Shown in pieces: positions 1 to 11,449 of a stretch of DNA of 64,000 nucleotides; positions within the stretch are counted from its first letter, which is position 1; each line of letters opens with the position of its first letter. Location of the stretch: contig NW_019091420.1 of assembly GCF_001949145.1 (NCBI RefSeq), positions 978,429 to 1,042,428 of the forward strand, given 5' to 3'. This DNA is from Acanthaster planci. Lineage: Eukaryota > Echinodermata > Asteroidea > Valvatida > Acanthasteridae. The notes under the pieces were generated by a model. It worked only from the letters and a program-made list of their open reading frames with translations. It ran no database searches and was not told where the DNA came from. A program made the translations under genes and the position numbers.

Positions 1-148
1 TCCGTTTCATCTTCGGCCCCTTCCGCCATCTCCCCAACCCCTTCTGTTTCATCTTCACCCCCTTCCGCCATCTCCCCAACCCCTTCTGTTTCATCTTCGG
101 CTCCTTCCACCATCTCCCCAACCCCTTCTGTTTCATCTTCGGCCCCTT
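1..148 (-). repeat. In-frame 42-bp tandem repeat coding EDETEGVGEMAEGA units
   Basis: At the left edge, four consecutive 42-bp units, the last one cut by the edge, encode the 14-residue unit EDETEGVGEMAEGA with single substitutions (MVEGA, MAEGG). They lie inside the last visible exon of the acidic-protein gene on the minus strand. The unit length is a multiple of three, so copy-number change keeps the frame. The array continues beyond the window. Confidence 0.85.
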
Positions 149-3100
149 CTGCCATCCCATCTACCACTTCTTCGTCGTCCACATAGGCCGCTTCTGTCCC
201 ATCAACTTCCTCCCGTTGCTGCCCTTCGTCCTCGCTATGGATGTATGGTTCTGCCTCGATATCGTATGGCTCTGAAAAGAACAGATTTTTGGCATTGTCA
301 CTTGGTTAACCCTTCATTTTTGTGCAGGATTGACCATCTCTGAGCTGAGAGACTCAACAGATTGTACTGCCGCTACGATTCTGTCCAAGTACTGCTGCAT
401 GCTTCATGCCGCTTGCTTGATAAACCTGACGCAAAATGACAAGACCTATGTCATGAAGTAATTGAATTGTGGTGGCAAGTTTCTGTGCTTTGTTATAACG
501 TATCGACAAGTTCCTCAAACGAGCTTACCATCGGCATCCGAGGCTGCTTGTCTCTCTGGGTCTGGACTTTCTGGCCCCATCATATCTGGGTCGGGTTCAT
601 AGGTTTCTTGTCGGGCATGATGATAATCCTGCTCTTCATCTTCCAGGTACCTCATCCCTGTTTCCGCGACGTCATCCTCTGCTCCAAGCTCCCCGTAGCC
701 TTCCTCCTCTGGAGGGGCTTCTGTCTCCGATTCGCCCATGTCCTCTCCATGCTCCGTCTCCCTGTACTCATACTCCTGCGCCTCATACTGCTCGCTTGGC
801 GGTCCTTCGCTTCCCCTGTCCTCCTCATACTCCTGCGGTTCGGCCTCGCTGTCGTACTCTCCCTCCACCGGTGCTAATTCGGCATTTTCATTGTACTCCT
901 CGTCAGATTCCGCTTGTGGCCTCTCCTCGTCAGCTTCCGGTTCATCCTCCGAGCCGTACACCTCCCGTCCCTCCTCTGGGTAGTCCTCAGCTGGTTCATA
1001 CTCCCCTTCCTCCACATCTTCCCCCTCCGCCACTTCCTGGGGTTCTGCCTCGGCGTCACTCTCCGCATCCCTCTCATCTTCCTCGTCTGAGCCACGCCTG
1101 TATGCCTCATCGTCATCACTGCGCCTCGCCTCCACTTGCTCCTCCTCCTCGTACTCATTCTCCGAAACCTCCTGATACTCATTCTCGACTTCACCCTCCT
1201 CGGCCTGTTCCCCATCCTCCTCCTCCTCCTCTAATCTCTCCTCCTGATCCTCCTCGGCAATTCTGTCCTCCTCTTCGCTCTCCCTCTCTTCGTCCTCCTC
1301 GCGATAGCCCTCTGCCTCCCCTTCATCCTCCTCGGGCTCCGCCTCTTGCTCGCTGTCCCTCGGCTCCCTGTCTTCCTCTCCTTCGCTTTCCACCTCCCCT
1401 TCCGAGCTGGCGTTTTCCTCATCTCCCTGACCAGCTTCGCCGTCGGATATGTATTCCCCTTCCTAACATTTTATCGGCAAAACAAGCAAACAATCTTAAG
1501 AATCAAGGCCCGTTTCAAGATCAGGATTCTGTGTTGCATGACATAACCATAAAAGAAAGAGGTGACTTTGGCATTCCATTTCCTAAAATGGACATCAAAG
1601 TAAAAGGTTGAGATGGGTCTAGGAAGGAGGAATGGGATCAAGACAGGGCAAACGATGCAGCTCCAAGTAGATTCTAGGAACCTCATGGGTGCCCAGATGC
1701 CTGGTATGAGAATCCTCTTTGGGAGTTTCTCACCTAAAATCTTGCACATTCTGACAACAGCTTTCTCATAAAAGACACTACAATCAACAATCCTAAGTAG
1801 AATTTTGAAAACCAAATGCCTTGCACTCAAATAGTCCTAAGACCAGTCAATCAGTCGGTCTGGATGATCGGTAAAAGTGTGGTCAAGATCTGCCGCTTTC
1901 CCACCATCAGCTGATCACCTTTTCTTTCTCATTCAAGGTTTTGAAAGTAGTTTGGACAAGAAGGAGGAAACAGTGCCTTCTTTCTCACAGTATGGACTTA
2001 AAAGTGCAGTGCGATCAAAGCGCCCAACTTTCTTCTGTGGCATAGGGCAGGGCAATTTGCAGGTGACTGTACAATGGTTTTCTTTACGAATGATGGTTCT
2101 GAAATTACCTGACCACCACAAAAAAATAACTGGTTTCAGTTCAACTGCCTTACTGCTTCTGGGGAGTCAGGTTGGTGTATGGGCACCATCCTTGCCTTCC
2201 ACCTCTGTGTCCGGGGCTCGAATCCTGCCCAGGCCGACGTGTGGATAGGGCGCCAAGTCCTAATATGTACCTGTTTCTGTGGGATTTCCCCAGAGTATTT
2301 GTCTGCGGTTTTCCTCTCACCTCGTAAACCGAACTTCTCTTCGTTGTCTTCCTCCCAAAGGGTCCCTGGGAAATAACTGACAGAGCTTTACCCAGGTTAA
2401 GTAAAGAATAATTAAAATGGACAAACTCACCTCTAGATCTTCGGCAGCTCTTTCGCCCACACTGGCTGCTCTCTCCTCGTTGTCTTCTTCACCGGCTGGG
2501 ATGAAGTCTCCCGTCTCCTCGTCACTGTGCTCATCTTGGACTGGAGTGCTGCCTGCCTCACTCCCTACATGGTCACAGACAGAGCAATCCATGAGGCAAA
2601 GTGAAGCAATGAACTGGTTTCTTGTTCTTGCTGCATCCTTCCCCCACTTTTTTTTTAAAAAAAAAACCTGACCCCATTGGGCTCTGTCTGGGCGCTCTGC
2701 TTGATGCAACAGAATGCAACCCAGCTGAAATGAGAACCGTGCCGAATGCAACAGATTGCTTAAAAATGCATTAATTAATTAATTAATTTAATAGAATAGA
2801 AAGTAGGTTTGCGGTAGAACCACGGACGTATCTCTTTTGTGAGTATTTGCGGTACTGAAAAGAACCAGTGGTACTCGACGTTTCGAGCAGTTTGCTCCGC
2901 TCGTCATCAGGAGAAACTCAGGAGAAACTTCTCCTGATGACGAGCGGAGCATACTGCTCCAAACGTCGAGTACCACCGGTTCTTTTCAGAACCGCAAATA
3001 CTCACAAAAGAGATACGTCCGTGGTGCTACCGCAAACCTACTTTCTATTAATTAATTTTGTTGTTTTTGTGGCTCTGAGCAGCGCACTGCATTTAACACC

Positions 3101-6100
3101 AGCCTTGGCCCTTTCAAGTTTTGGAGTGCGCTCTGCCACTTGCATTCACTGCTAAATGCAACAATATGCTTGCACAACAACTTTTCTACACTGGTGCATA
3201 ATAGATTCGGTAGCACAGGGGTTCATGCAATTTTGAAGATGTATTTTGACATTTTACTCATTTGTAACAAATTTGTTGTCATGGATTCACAGGAGAGAAT
3301 GTTGTATTGTGACACAACTTTTTTTCATCTTACATTGACATTATTTCTATGAAAGTTTTACTTGCCAAAAATATTGAAATGATGCAAATCTGACACTGAA
3401 AAACATTTCCAATGTCAAGGACCAGTTTCACGGTGAGGCCAAAATAAAAAGGACTCTGGTTTCTGGTTGGGGGCTGGCTCCAAAAGTGGTGCAGCAATGC
3501 ACCCCCCCCCATTTTTTTCCCTTGAAATGATTTCCATGCCATCATTTCCATGATTTCCAACTGACAACTTGATTTTTGAAGCAATGTTGTAAGTTTTCTT
3601 TTCACTTACACAACAGGCTTCTATCGTCTGGGCAAGCTTGCGCTCATAAATGATGTCATCCGAAAAAGAGTGCCCAACTAAATGTATGGGGGCCTACAGG
3701 GACACCTTTGCTGTGCATATTACTCAACTCATCAAAAACATGTTAAAATTATGCAATAGCAGGATTTCGGTCGATCAAGCAAGGGTGGCAGCTTTTGGAC
3801 ATCGCACCAAATACTGTTTTCTTTTGCCAACGCACAGATCTATGGCGATGCGCTTGCTGCCCAGAAACCGGAGACTTTTTTATTTTGGCCTAATATGCGC
3901 GTGATCAGTTGAAAACTTTTGCACATGCTTCAAGCTCATCAAGCGTTCATTCCAATATAGGCTCGCATCTCACAACACCTGTTCCTTTTACCTTGTCGAC
4001 AACATGGGGCCAAGGAAATACTTCAAATTTTCAATATTGTGGGATCTTCATCATCATTAAATGTTTGTCAGTTTGTAGACTTTGTATACAATCAAGGAAA
4101 TGGCATTAGGATACAACATTCTTTCCTATACAAGTTTGATTTCAGCACACTGAAAGGGATGATAAACCCCCTAGCTCGTTGAAAAAAGAATCAACAAACA
4201 ACTGACAAAAGAGTTGACACAACCTAGGCTGCCTGCATGTCCAATAAAGAATCAACATGATCAACCTACCTTGGAAAATTATGGCGCACAGACCACGATG
4301 TTAAAAAAATATGAGAGTTCACAAAGCACAAAACATGACAAAGTTTTCCTCAGTTACACAATCCCCAAATATTTTCCCTTAGCCTTCGGCTCCGACTAAA
4401 CCTGTAAAAAGTTCAGGGCTAGGCCTAATAGTCGAGGCGAACATCACAACTCGGGGACTGTCCTTGTGTTTGGAGAAGTCCCTTTATTCCTGGACAAAAT
4501 CAATCCCCAGAAAGAGAGGATGTCCCTCTATATGGGAACACATGTTTTTTCAAGTGAGCATGGGGACCTACTATTGCCCTGGGGATCCTGTTAATCCTGA
4601 CAGCTTTGAATATTACAAAGTACTTCTTAGTAGTAAAATGTAGTATTCAGTGCTGTCGCTTGTAAGGGGACATGACCTTATTGTTTTCTGAGGCCATAAA
4701 ATAGTATAGATAAGACAATGTACCATACAGTGCTCGGGCACTATGAATGCACGACTTTATTGTTCTCTGTACAAGTGACGATAGAGGGTGCCCTAGCCAG
4801 AAGTAGTTATTTGTAGCGCTAGGTCCTTCAGGCTAAGACTACTGCTTAGAATTTTGTAGTACTGAGTACTGCGAGGCAAATTTTATGCAGAACTGTGAGG
4901 GTTAATGCCTTAATTGGATTCAGCAGAAGAAAACACTCAAGACTGCCGTTAAAAAAAAAAAATCTACAGTTTACTTCTAGGATTACAAGCAGAAGCACTT
5001 GCCAATGTCACATAAAGGGTGGGGAAAAGACTGCATCAAAATAACTTTCCTGAAAATCAGTTCTTTGCGATACATTTAATCAAGTGACATGGCACAAAAT
5101 TCATAAAAACAACTTTAGGTCTCAATATGAAATGGAAGATATGGAAGAAAAAAAAAATTGAAAACAGGTAGGCTTAGGCCTCGGCCTACGTGGATATTTT
5201 TGACCAGGCTAAGCTCACTTGGGAAGAATCTCCCACTAGTGTGGCACGGACTCTCATTCCCGATCCATCCTTAGCCACACATCCGTATGCGCAATTTCGT
5301 GTCGGCGTACTGAACATTTTAGGCGCACCCACTTATCATCGTGGGCGCAATTTCTTTTGCACACGAATATGATTCTTGACCTTCCGTTTTCTAAAAACCA
5401 TTTATTGAATTATTTCACTCTCGTTATTCAAGTATTTTCCAGTCTTTTTGCCTTTATCCATTCAATCTAACGGGCTCGCTCTCTCAGTCGCCATCTTTAA
5501 AATAAGATCGTTGAACAATACGTCACTTGACCCCTCATCGTCTCGACAGCTGTTTCATGTCAAGACATGTAATAAACGGGTGAGTGATAAGATACTACAT
5601 GCACCAATGGACTCTTCCAAAACTGTGGCAGCAGTTTAGATGTCTTGACATGGAACAGCCGTCGAGATGATGAGGGTCAAGTGATGTAATGCTCAACGAC
5701 CTTATTTTAGAGATGGCGATGGTGAGAGTGAGCCCGTTAGATTGAATGGATAAAGGCAAAAAGACTGGAAAATACCTGAATAACGTGAGTGAAATCATTC
5801 AATAAATGGTTTTTAGAAAACGGAAGGTCAAGAATCATGTTCGTGTGCAAAAGAAATTGCGCCCACAATGATAAGTGGGTGCGCCAAAAATGTTCAGTAC
5901 GCCGACACGAAATTGCGCATACGGATGTGTGGCTAAGAATGGATCGGGAATGAGAGTCTGTGCCACACTAGTTGGGCTACCCGCCACCCTGCATGATCAA
6001 TCTTATAGCCAGGTACAGGTCAAAGTGTCACACTCTTCTCAAGGGATTTTTCACCTTGTAAGTTGTACCCACGTAACCAGTCATTCCAATTTCCAGGGGT

Positions 6101-6355
6101 CGTCTTTTGTGTAGAGTGGCCCGTCCCTTTTAAGGAGACATTCTCTCTTTCAGGGGCTGGTTTTGTACCCAAATAAAGGGACTTCTCCGAATACAGCGAC
6201 AATCCCCAAGTGATATGCGCCTCTTCTGTAATATGCATTTCCCAAGCCCATATCCCCTTGTCCGGAAACTGGGCTAAACAGGGCCTATGCCTCCGTAGCC
6301 TGCTTTAGTTTTTACACTTACAGGCCTACTTACCGCTATCGTAACTTTCGTCCAT
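1..6355 (-). CDS. Very acidic Glu-rich protein, 5' part of gene (four exons, runs off left edge)
   Basis: I do not recognise the family. Four coding exons fit by splice site and phase: 6353-6355 start codon to 6334 (MDESYDS, donor GTAAGT, phase 1), 2564-2431 (phase 0 exit), 1462-529 (311 codons, phase 1 exit) and 271 to the window edge. The joined protein starts MDESYDSGSEAGSTPV and has more than 450 residues here, dominated by Glu and Asp with scattered Gly, Ser, Tyr and Arg. No membrane segment or signal peptide is seen. The last visible exon ends in 14-residue tandem repeats. The composition resembles the Glu-rich tracts of RPGR ORF15 or other low-complexity acidic proteins, but similarity of composition is not homology. 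Intron 1 (2565-6333) contains a SINE and two foldback elements. The phase agreement of three successive junctions supports the model; the first exon is short, so it is the least certain part. Confidence 0.72.
2166..2372 (+). repeat. tRNA-derived SINE fragment
   Basis: Contains a pol III B-box-like word (GGCTCGAATCC, about 2216-2226). It is followed by a tail of the type seen in many invertebrate tRNA SINEs (tgtgggatttccccagagta, then ggttttcctctcacctcgta). It lies just beyond the 3' splice site of exon 2 of the acidic gene and in the opposite orientation. The same tail appears in degraded form in the minus-strand SINE near 28.7 kb. Confidence 0.55.
2796..3048. repeat. Foldback element, 250 bp, arms related to a copy at 21.6 kb
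   Basis: Two inverted arms of about 120 bp (2796-2912 and 2931-3048) meet at a short centre. The outer ends read atagaaagtaggtttgcgg and its complement. Each arm carries, pointing outward from the centre, CTGATGA followed by a short hairpin and a GAAAC-like word, then GTCGAGTACC. This order recalls the hammerhead-ribozyme core found at the ends of Penelope-like elements, but one arm has CAAAC. The element sits in AT-rich sequence (ATTAATTAATT). A single half copy lies at 21600-21727. Confidence 0.75.
5232..5975. repeat. Large palindromic (foldback) element, about 340-bp arms
   Basis: Arms 5232-5568 and 5640-5975 are inverted copies with only occasional mismatches and single-base indels, separated by a 71-bp loop. 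The homology stops abruptly at CCCACTAGTG on the outside. Each arm contains landmarks such as TGCGCAATTTCGTGTCGGCG and the exact complement. No long open frame and no convincing target duplication were found. It lies within intron 1 of the acidic-protein gene. It is best read as a non-autonomous foldback transposon or a recent inverted duplication. Confidence 0.85.
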
Positions 6356-6905
6356 TGTTTCAGCAGGAGACGGCTTATGTGCTTGAACGAGTTTCGAGGA
6401 AGAGTCTAATTCGGTATCATCAGTTCGTCTGCGTAAAATTCTAGACTAAGGTCCCTCAGAAAAGTTACAATGCGGATATAAAAAGTCGCCAAAATGAAAG
6501 AACCTACACAATTAACAGATCAGCTTCCACTTTCTAGCGTGTGTCTTTAACAACCACTAGAGGGCGCTATATAACGTCTACGATCTAGTTGGAAAGTAGG
6601 TGTAGGTTCCCCCTGGATGCGGTTTTTCCCGCATCCTCGACCTACAGCGTCAGCGGTGTAAAACTGTGTACACGGTTGTCTTTACACGACCAGAAGAGTC
6701 ATAAAATAAGAGGCAATCTTGACTCAGTGTAGGAGACCTCTATATTTTCGTTTCGCTCGTTTATGCCTTTTACCGTCTGACAGCAGATACACGCAATATT
6801 CGAGGGTTAGGGGTGCAAAAATTTCCGAAGAGTACCGGTGAAGCTAAATTTCGAGGGTAAAGCCAAAGACTCCTGTTTCATCTATCTCTCCTAACATTCA
6901 AAAGC

Positions 6906-6946
6906 AAAAATAATAATAATAGTAATAATAATAATAATAATAATAT
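6906..6946. repeat. (AAT)n microsatellite
   Basis: About 40 bp of AAT/TAA triplets interrupted by one G. No coding context. Confidence 0.9.
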
Positions 6947-8569
6947 TGCTCAATTTCTGGAGGACAGTGTCCCCCATTGGCCTCCACCTCCCCCCATTCG
7001 TCAGTGCTTGCAGCAGGGTGAGTATCAGTTTTAAAAAAATACTTTAAAACTTGACTGTGGCCTCTTGAAATCTTCGTTTCACACAAGGTGAAAACATTCT
7101 TCGGAGATTTGCAGTTGTCACCTGTTTTAGCAGCTCAAAACATACATGAAATTGTGTACAGATACATAGATATAATGTCATGAAAGTAAGCATGGGTGGA
7201 GATCCCGGGGGTGGGGGCTTTTTTTTTGGGGGGGGGGGCGACGATTACTAATATAATACCCCCTCCCCTTCTAACCACTGACTTTGCGCACCCTTAGCCT
7301 GCACCACCGCCTCTTCACTTGCCGGGGTCAGGATCTCACCTGGGACGGTGCCGAGCTGTCAGAGATCATCCCCCCCCACACACACAGTCCTCCCTTACAC
7401 GGCTATACTTGTATTTCCTTTGTTCTCGTGCATGAACTTGAATAGAGGGGCTTGTAGGGTACTGGAACAATGGAAGGTGCCCCACAAGGCCAGTTTTGAC
7501 CCTTGTGGGGTACTAAAGTGGTACCCCACAAGAATTTCACGAAATAGATATTTCAAATTTTACTCAAAAAGGAGGAATTTTCAAGTGCCATTCATCCGTC
7601 GCAAAATGAAGTATTTTGAATAAGGCACGTTCAGTCGAATTTCCAAACTAGGAAAATGAATCTGGTTCAAATGGGAGTGATATAAACATTTTTGCGTGTT
7701 GTGTGGGAGTTTTGTACACCCACACATGTGACAAGAAATCTACCCACGAAAGTAAAGACAGCAAAATTAATACTGACCCGTGCAAAATTTACCGAAGAGC
7801 GCCGGCGAACCTATGCATTGAAGGAGATTCGTAAAGTGCCTGGCATTTAGCCAACGAAAACCACAAATTAATGGATATATTAAGGGTAATCAAACCAACC
7901 CCTTTCCCGCTATGACGTCCCTCAATATCATCACCAACAAAGCGACCATACGCAAAGCCTCAACAAAAACATGAAGCGATAACAGTCCTCAGATTCGAAA
8001 TCCACACAATACCTCAAATTCAAAAGTTATACTATTCATGGAGCCTATTTTGAAAATTAACTATACTTTTAAACAAAGATAACAGGAATAGTAGAGGGAA
8101 CAAGGAGACATACAGGGTTATTTTTTATCAAATAGTCAATTTGCACGGCTAGCTTCAAACTTATGTAATAAATACCCATGTACAGGAGCAATGAATCAAG
8201 TCAAAACAATCTTTTTTGTTAGCAGCTCTGATCCCCTGCATGGTGTTGTTTTTCTTCCAAACCCAGGTGCTCCCCTGCAAATATGATAATAGTTCTTTCA
8301 CTGTTTCTTTAATAACGAGTGTAGTTGTTGATCTCAGAGTGCATTATTACAGAAATTGTGAGAGGACCAATGAATCTCGGCTGTATCTAAAACTATGGTC
8401 CCGCCGGCTCCAGGCTGTTGACGACCCTCATCATGTTATACATACATGGACTTGACTCATTCCAGCTCAGGGTTCATCAAGTGCTTCCATGATGTGAATT
8501 CTTCATGCTTGGGAGCATTTTTGTGTGTGCAATTTTCTACTCTTCTTCGAGCTAGAAACTAGATGGCGT

Positions 8570-8715
8570 CCATAGTTGGAATGACTCGACTGAGTCACAA
8601 TTTTTGGCGACTCGACTCGAGTCCGGATAGGTAAATGACTCGACCCAAGTCACTACGTTACAATGAGTCGACTCGAGTCATAAAAATTAGTGACTCGTTA
8701 CAAGTCCGTCACTCA
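8570..8715. repeat. ACTCGA/TCGAGT-rich region
   Basis: GACTCGACTCGAGTC, GAGTCGACTCGAGTC and many partial copies of ACTCGA or TGACTCG recur in about 145 bp on both strands. The words are self-complementary, so the region can fold extensively. No element boundary was defined. Confidence 0.6.
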
Positions 8716-10215
8716 CACTGAAAAGTACACTTGTTTAAAACATTTACAGTTTTCCATGTTCTTTTCTGAAAAATGACGGTGCTTTTGCTGTGACATCATT
8801 ATAGGAATTCACTCCTCATTTTTAGGGGGTATTTCAGTTATGAACTCAATCTTGCTCATTGGATATATCTGCTAGAAAACTTCACTCGCTTGTCTATACC
8901 GTCACGAACTATAAAACGTCAATGAATCCCTTACGCAAAACAAAATTTAAGACAGCAAAATATCCCATACTCGGGTAACAAGTTTTGTGCGAAGCTGGTA
9001 GGGTGTCTGATTGAATTAAATCCGACTTGTGCCGATAAAAATGCGGTTCATCGGCACAAAAATCATCAGGATTCCAAAATGCTCTTTAAGTGGTACACAA
9101 AAAATTGAAAATCGAGTGAAACTTATACGGGACACAAAGAAGCACTTAAAAGGACTGCGTTTTGAAAACTTGCACTGTGTGCACGAGCCCGACCGGAAAA
9201 CTGCAAAATTTGAGGCCAACGCTGGAATATGTACATCTAGAATGAAAATTTAAATTTTCTAAACTACCCTTGAGACCTTTCATTAGGCAGTCCCAGCGAC
9301 TGTTGTACCCGGAATTTAAAAGCAAATATTGTGGTTTTAAAAACTGTATTATGATATGACTAGCTGCCTATAAAACAGGCACAATGCTCCATAAAAAACA
9401 GTTTGAAAGCGATCCAAGACATGAAACAATATCTGAATGGAATATAGGAATATAATACTAAGTGTTGAACCCTGCTCCCAAATCAATGAAAATAAACATC
9501 GAGTGCAGAAAAATTAAATGTTCCGACTTCCTTTTTTCCCCTTTTGTAAAAAGTGAAACCAAACAGCAACAAATTCAATCGTCCTCGCTATCCTTTGAAG
9601 GGGTGAAGGAGATCGGATTCCACGGAAGGTTCTTGGGCTGATGCTAACATAAACTGTCAGCTGCACGAGCGAGGCTCGCTGCCAACAGCTAGCAGATGGC
9701 ATAACCATTCCAGCGACCTGGGAAACACGGACAAAATTGGGATCCCGAATTTTGAAAGAACTCATGTACGTGCGCGTAATGAAGACCCCCCTCTGTACTT
9801 CAATGTAACTTGGGGTTTTATCAAGTTTTGTATTTCCCTATGTGATTTCTGCAGATATAGACCACTGCAGTGCATTTTTAGTGTACACTTTCGGTTCATT
9901 TTTAATACCCTTGCGGATTGGGATGGCAACAGCGAGCATTGTGTCCCACAAAGGGGCATTTTTTTTTAAAACTAATGAGAGAAGGGGCATTTGGGAGAAA
10001 ATCCTTTCGTTAACCCTCCCTACCAGACACAAAAAGCCCAGAATTCAGTCTCACCCCTCAGAAAGGCCATGAAACGTTTAACATCAGGAAATTTCCAAAT
10101 CTTCCCTCCAGCCGGAAAACAGTTGTAACTTAGACCCGGAAATTTGGTTCTCGACCCGCCCTTTATGTATAAGGTTTGAATTCAAGTCTCGAATGTCATA
10201 TAGTCACCCTATCTC

Positions 10216-11018
10216 TTAGGGACTTTCAGTCTTGGCGTCGCTTCCGCCACCACAACCAGCACCGTTCGCGTCCTTTCTCTTCCTCACTTGCTTTTGGTCA
10301 AGTCGGAGGGCTCTTGAAGACACCCAAGGCGCCCACGGACTGGAAGCAGGACCTAGAGATAAAAAAGCAATCTGCGTGTATAACAATAACTCGACCTAAA
10401 GAAAGCCTGCGTGGCTGAATTCACACCCTTTTCATTTTGCATTTTCCACGAAATCGCTGATTTCCCCCCCCCTGCCCAACCTCCACAAGTGGAGAAAAAT
10501 CCTATGCACCTTTTGACACACATTTGTCACATTCGGACGTGCCGTTTGGACGTTATCTAAAAAAAACTTTTTATGTAATTTGTTGAAAGACCTTGATTTT
10601 TTTAAATCGATGTCACAGGCAGGAAAAGTGCCGATTCAACTTTGTCATAATTGAGCCCTTATTGTAATCGCCATTGTTCATCGCCATCCTCTGTGTTGAT
10701 CTTCTCGTCGTCATTGTCATGGTCGTGTTCGTTGTCTTTGTTACCATAGACTCCACTACCATCGTGAAAAAATCATTACCAAATCCGTGTACTGATGAGC
10801 TCGAGCATGCTACCTTTTAGGCAAAACATTTTTTTCTGTGGCCATTTATTTTTCAGAGTGTCATCTGAAAATGTCTTACGAAATGGTCCTTCAGCGACGA
10901 CTGCTGACTGGTCCATTAACCCAGCCATGGTCAACATGACGAGCAGGGTCATTGTCATCCAGCATGTTCGAGATGCCATTGCGTGTGTCCTCACTGTCCG
11001 GGTGATGTGGAACTTTCG
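10216..11018 (-). CDS. Candidate small secreted peptide precursor, two exons
   Basis: Exon 11018-10880 follows a good acceptor (CTGTTCTCAG), has a short leader, and starts at 10979 with MASRTCWMTMTLLVMLTMAG. This is a convincing signal peptide: a hydrophobic core, then small residues SAVVA before EGPFR. It ends at donor GTAAGA in phase 1. A phase-compatible exon begins at 10352 after acceptor TTATCTCTAG and reads to a stop at 10216-10218. The product would be 78 residues: signal peptide, then a Trp/Pro-rich stretch (PASSPWAPW), a basic RKRK site and a Gly-rich tail with one Cys. A dibasic site after a signal peptide suggests a processed peptide, but the family is unknown. A second possible donor (CAA|GTGAGG) within exon 2 leaves the 3' structure open. 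The first exon is better supported than the second. Confidence 0.4.
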
Positions 11019-11099
11019 CTGAGAACAGAAAACAGGCTAGTGTCATTCCTCATGAGTTCAAGCCATTTTTTAAACTAAAAGTAGGGCCTACTTCATCTA

Positions 11100-11333
11100 T
11101 GGCAAATCGAGAAGAAAGTAATCGGTATCTTTATTAATGCACCAAAACTCTAAGAAAACAACACTATGAAATAAAAGCAAGCCTGATATTGGGACCCTGA
11201 GTTGGGCTTTTGATATTTTTTTACTCCCTCCAACATTATGTTGAATGAGTCCGAAGCCACATTCGCTTTTGAATTCCCCAACCCCAACCCCACCACCACC
11301 ACAGAAACGTAAAGCTGGATACGGCGCTGGAAC
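11100..11333. mobile_element. Degenerate copy of a MITE also found at 24657-24916
   Basis: Shares with 24700-24916 the order ATCGGTAT, TTTATT, CACCAAA, ACAACAC, GGCTTTTGAT, CATTCGCTTTTGAATTC and the end word AGCTGGATACG.CGCTGG. The 5' terminal repeat seen in the other copy is not recognised here. Confidence 0.55.
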
Positions 11334-11449
11334 CATCAGAACCCCAAAGATACAGAGGAGTCGCTTCAGTTGCATGGACCCATGCTGTATTGGACGTTGA
11401 CCAACGGCAGTTTCTTCGGCTTTGCTTCGAAATCTAATCAACTTCTAAT

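Larger units (their letters stand above)
6360..10200. other. Intergenic region; microsatellite and low-complexity tracts, no gene seen
   Basis: No exon with splice sites and plausible protein could be supported. It includes an (AAT)n-type microsatellite at about 6909-6945, poly-G/poly-C tracts near 7220 and 7360, and a stretch at 8575-8715 dense in ACTCGA/CGAGT words (listed separately). The 5' end and promoter of the acidic-protein gene should lie just above 6355. The segment GGCGCTATATAACG at about 6565 is noted, but I cannot assign it as a promoter. Confidence 0.5.

Noticed and set aside
796-1611. Long plus-strand frame, Pro/His/Leu rich
   Set aside because: It is the antisense shadow of the Glu-rich exon; the minus frame has matching splice sites and phase.
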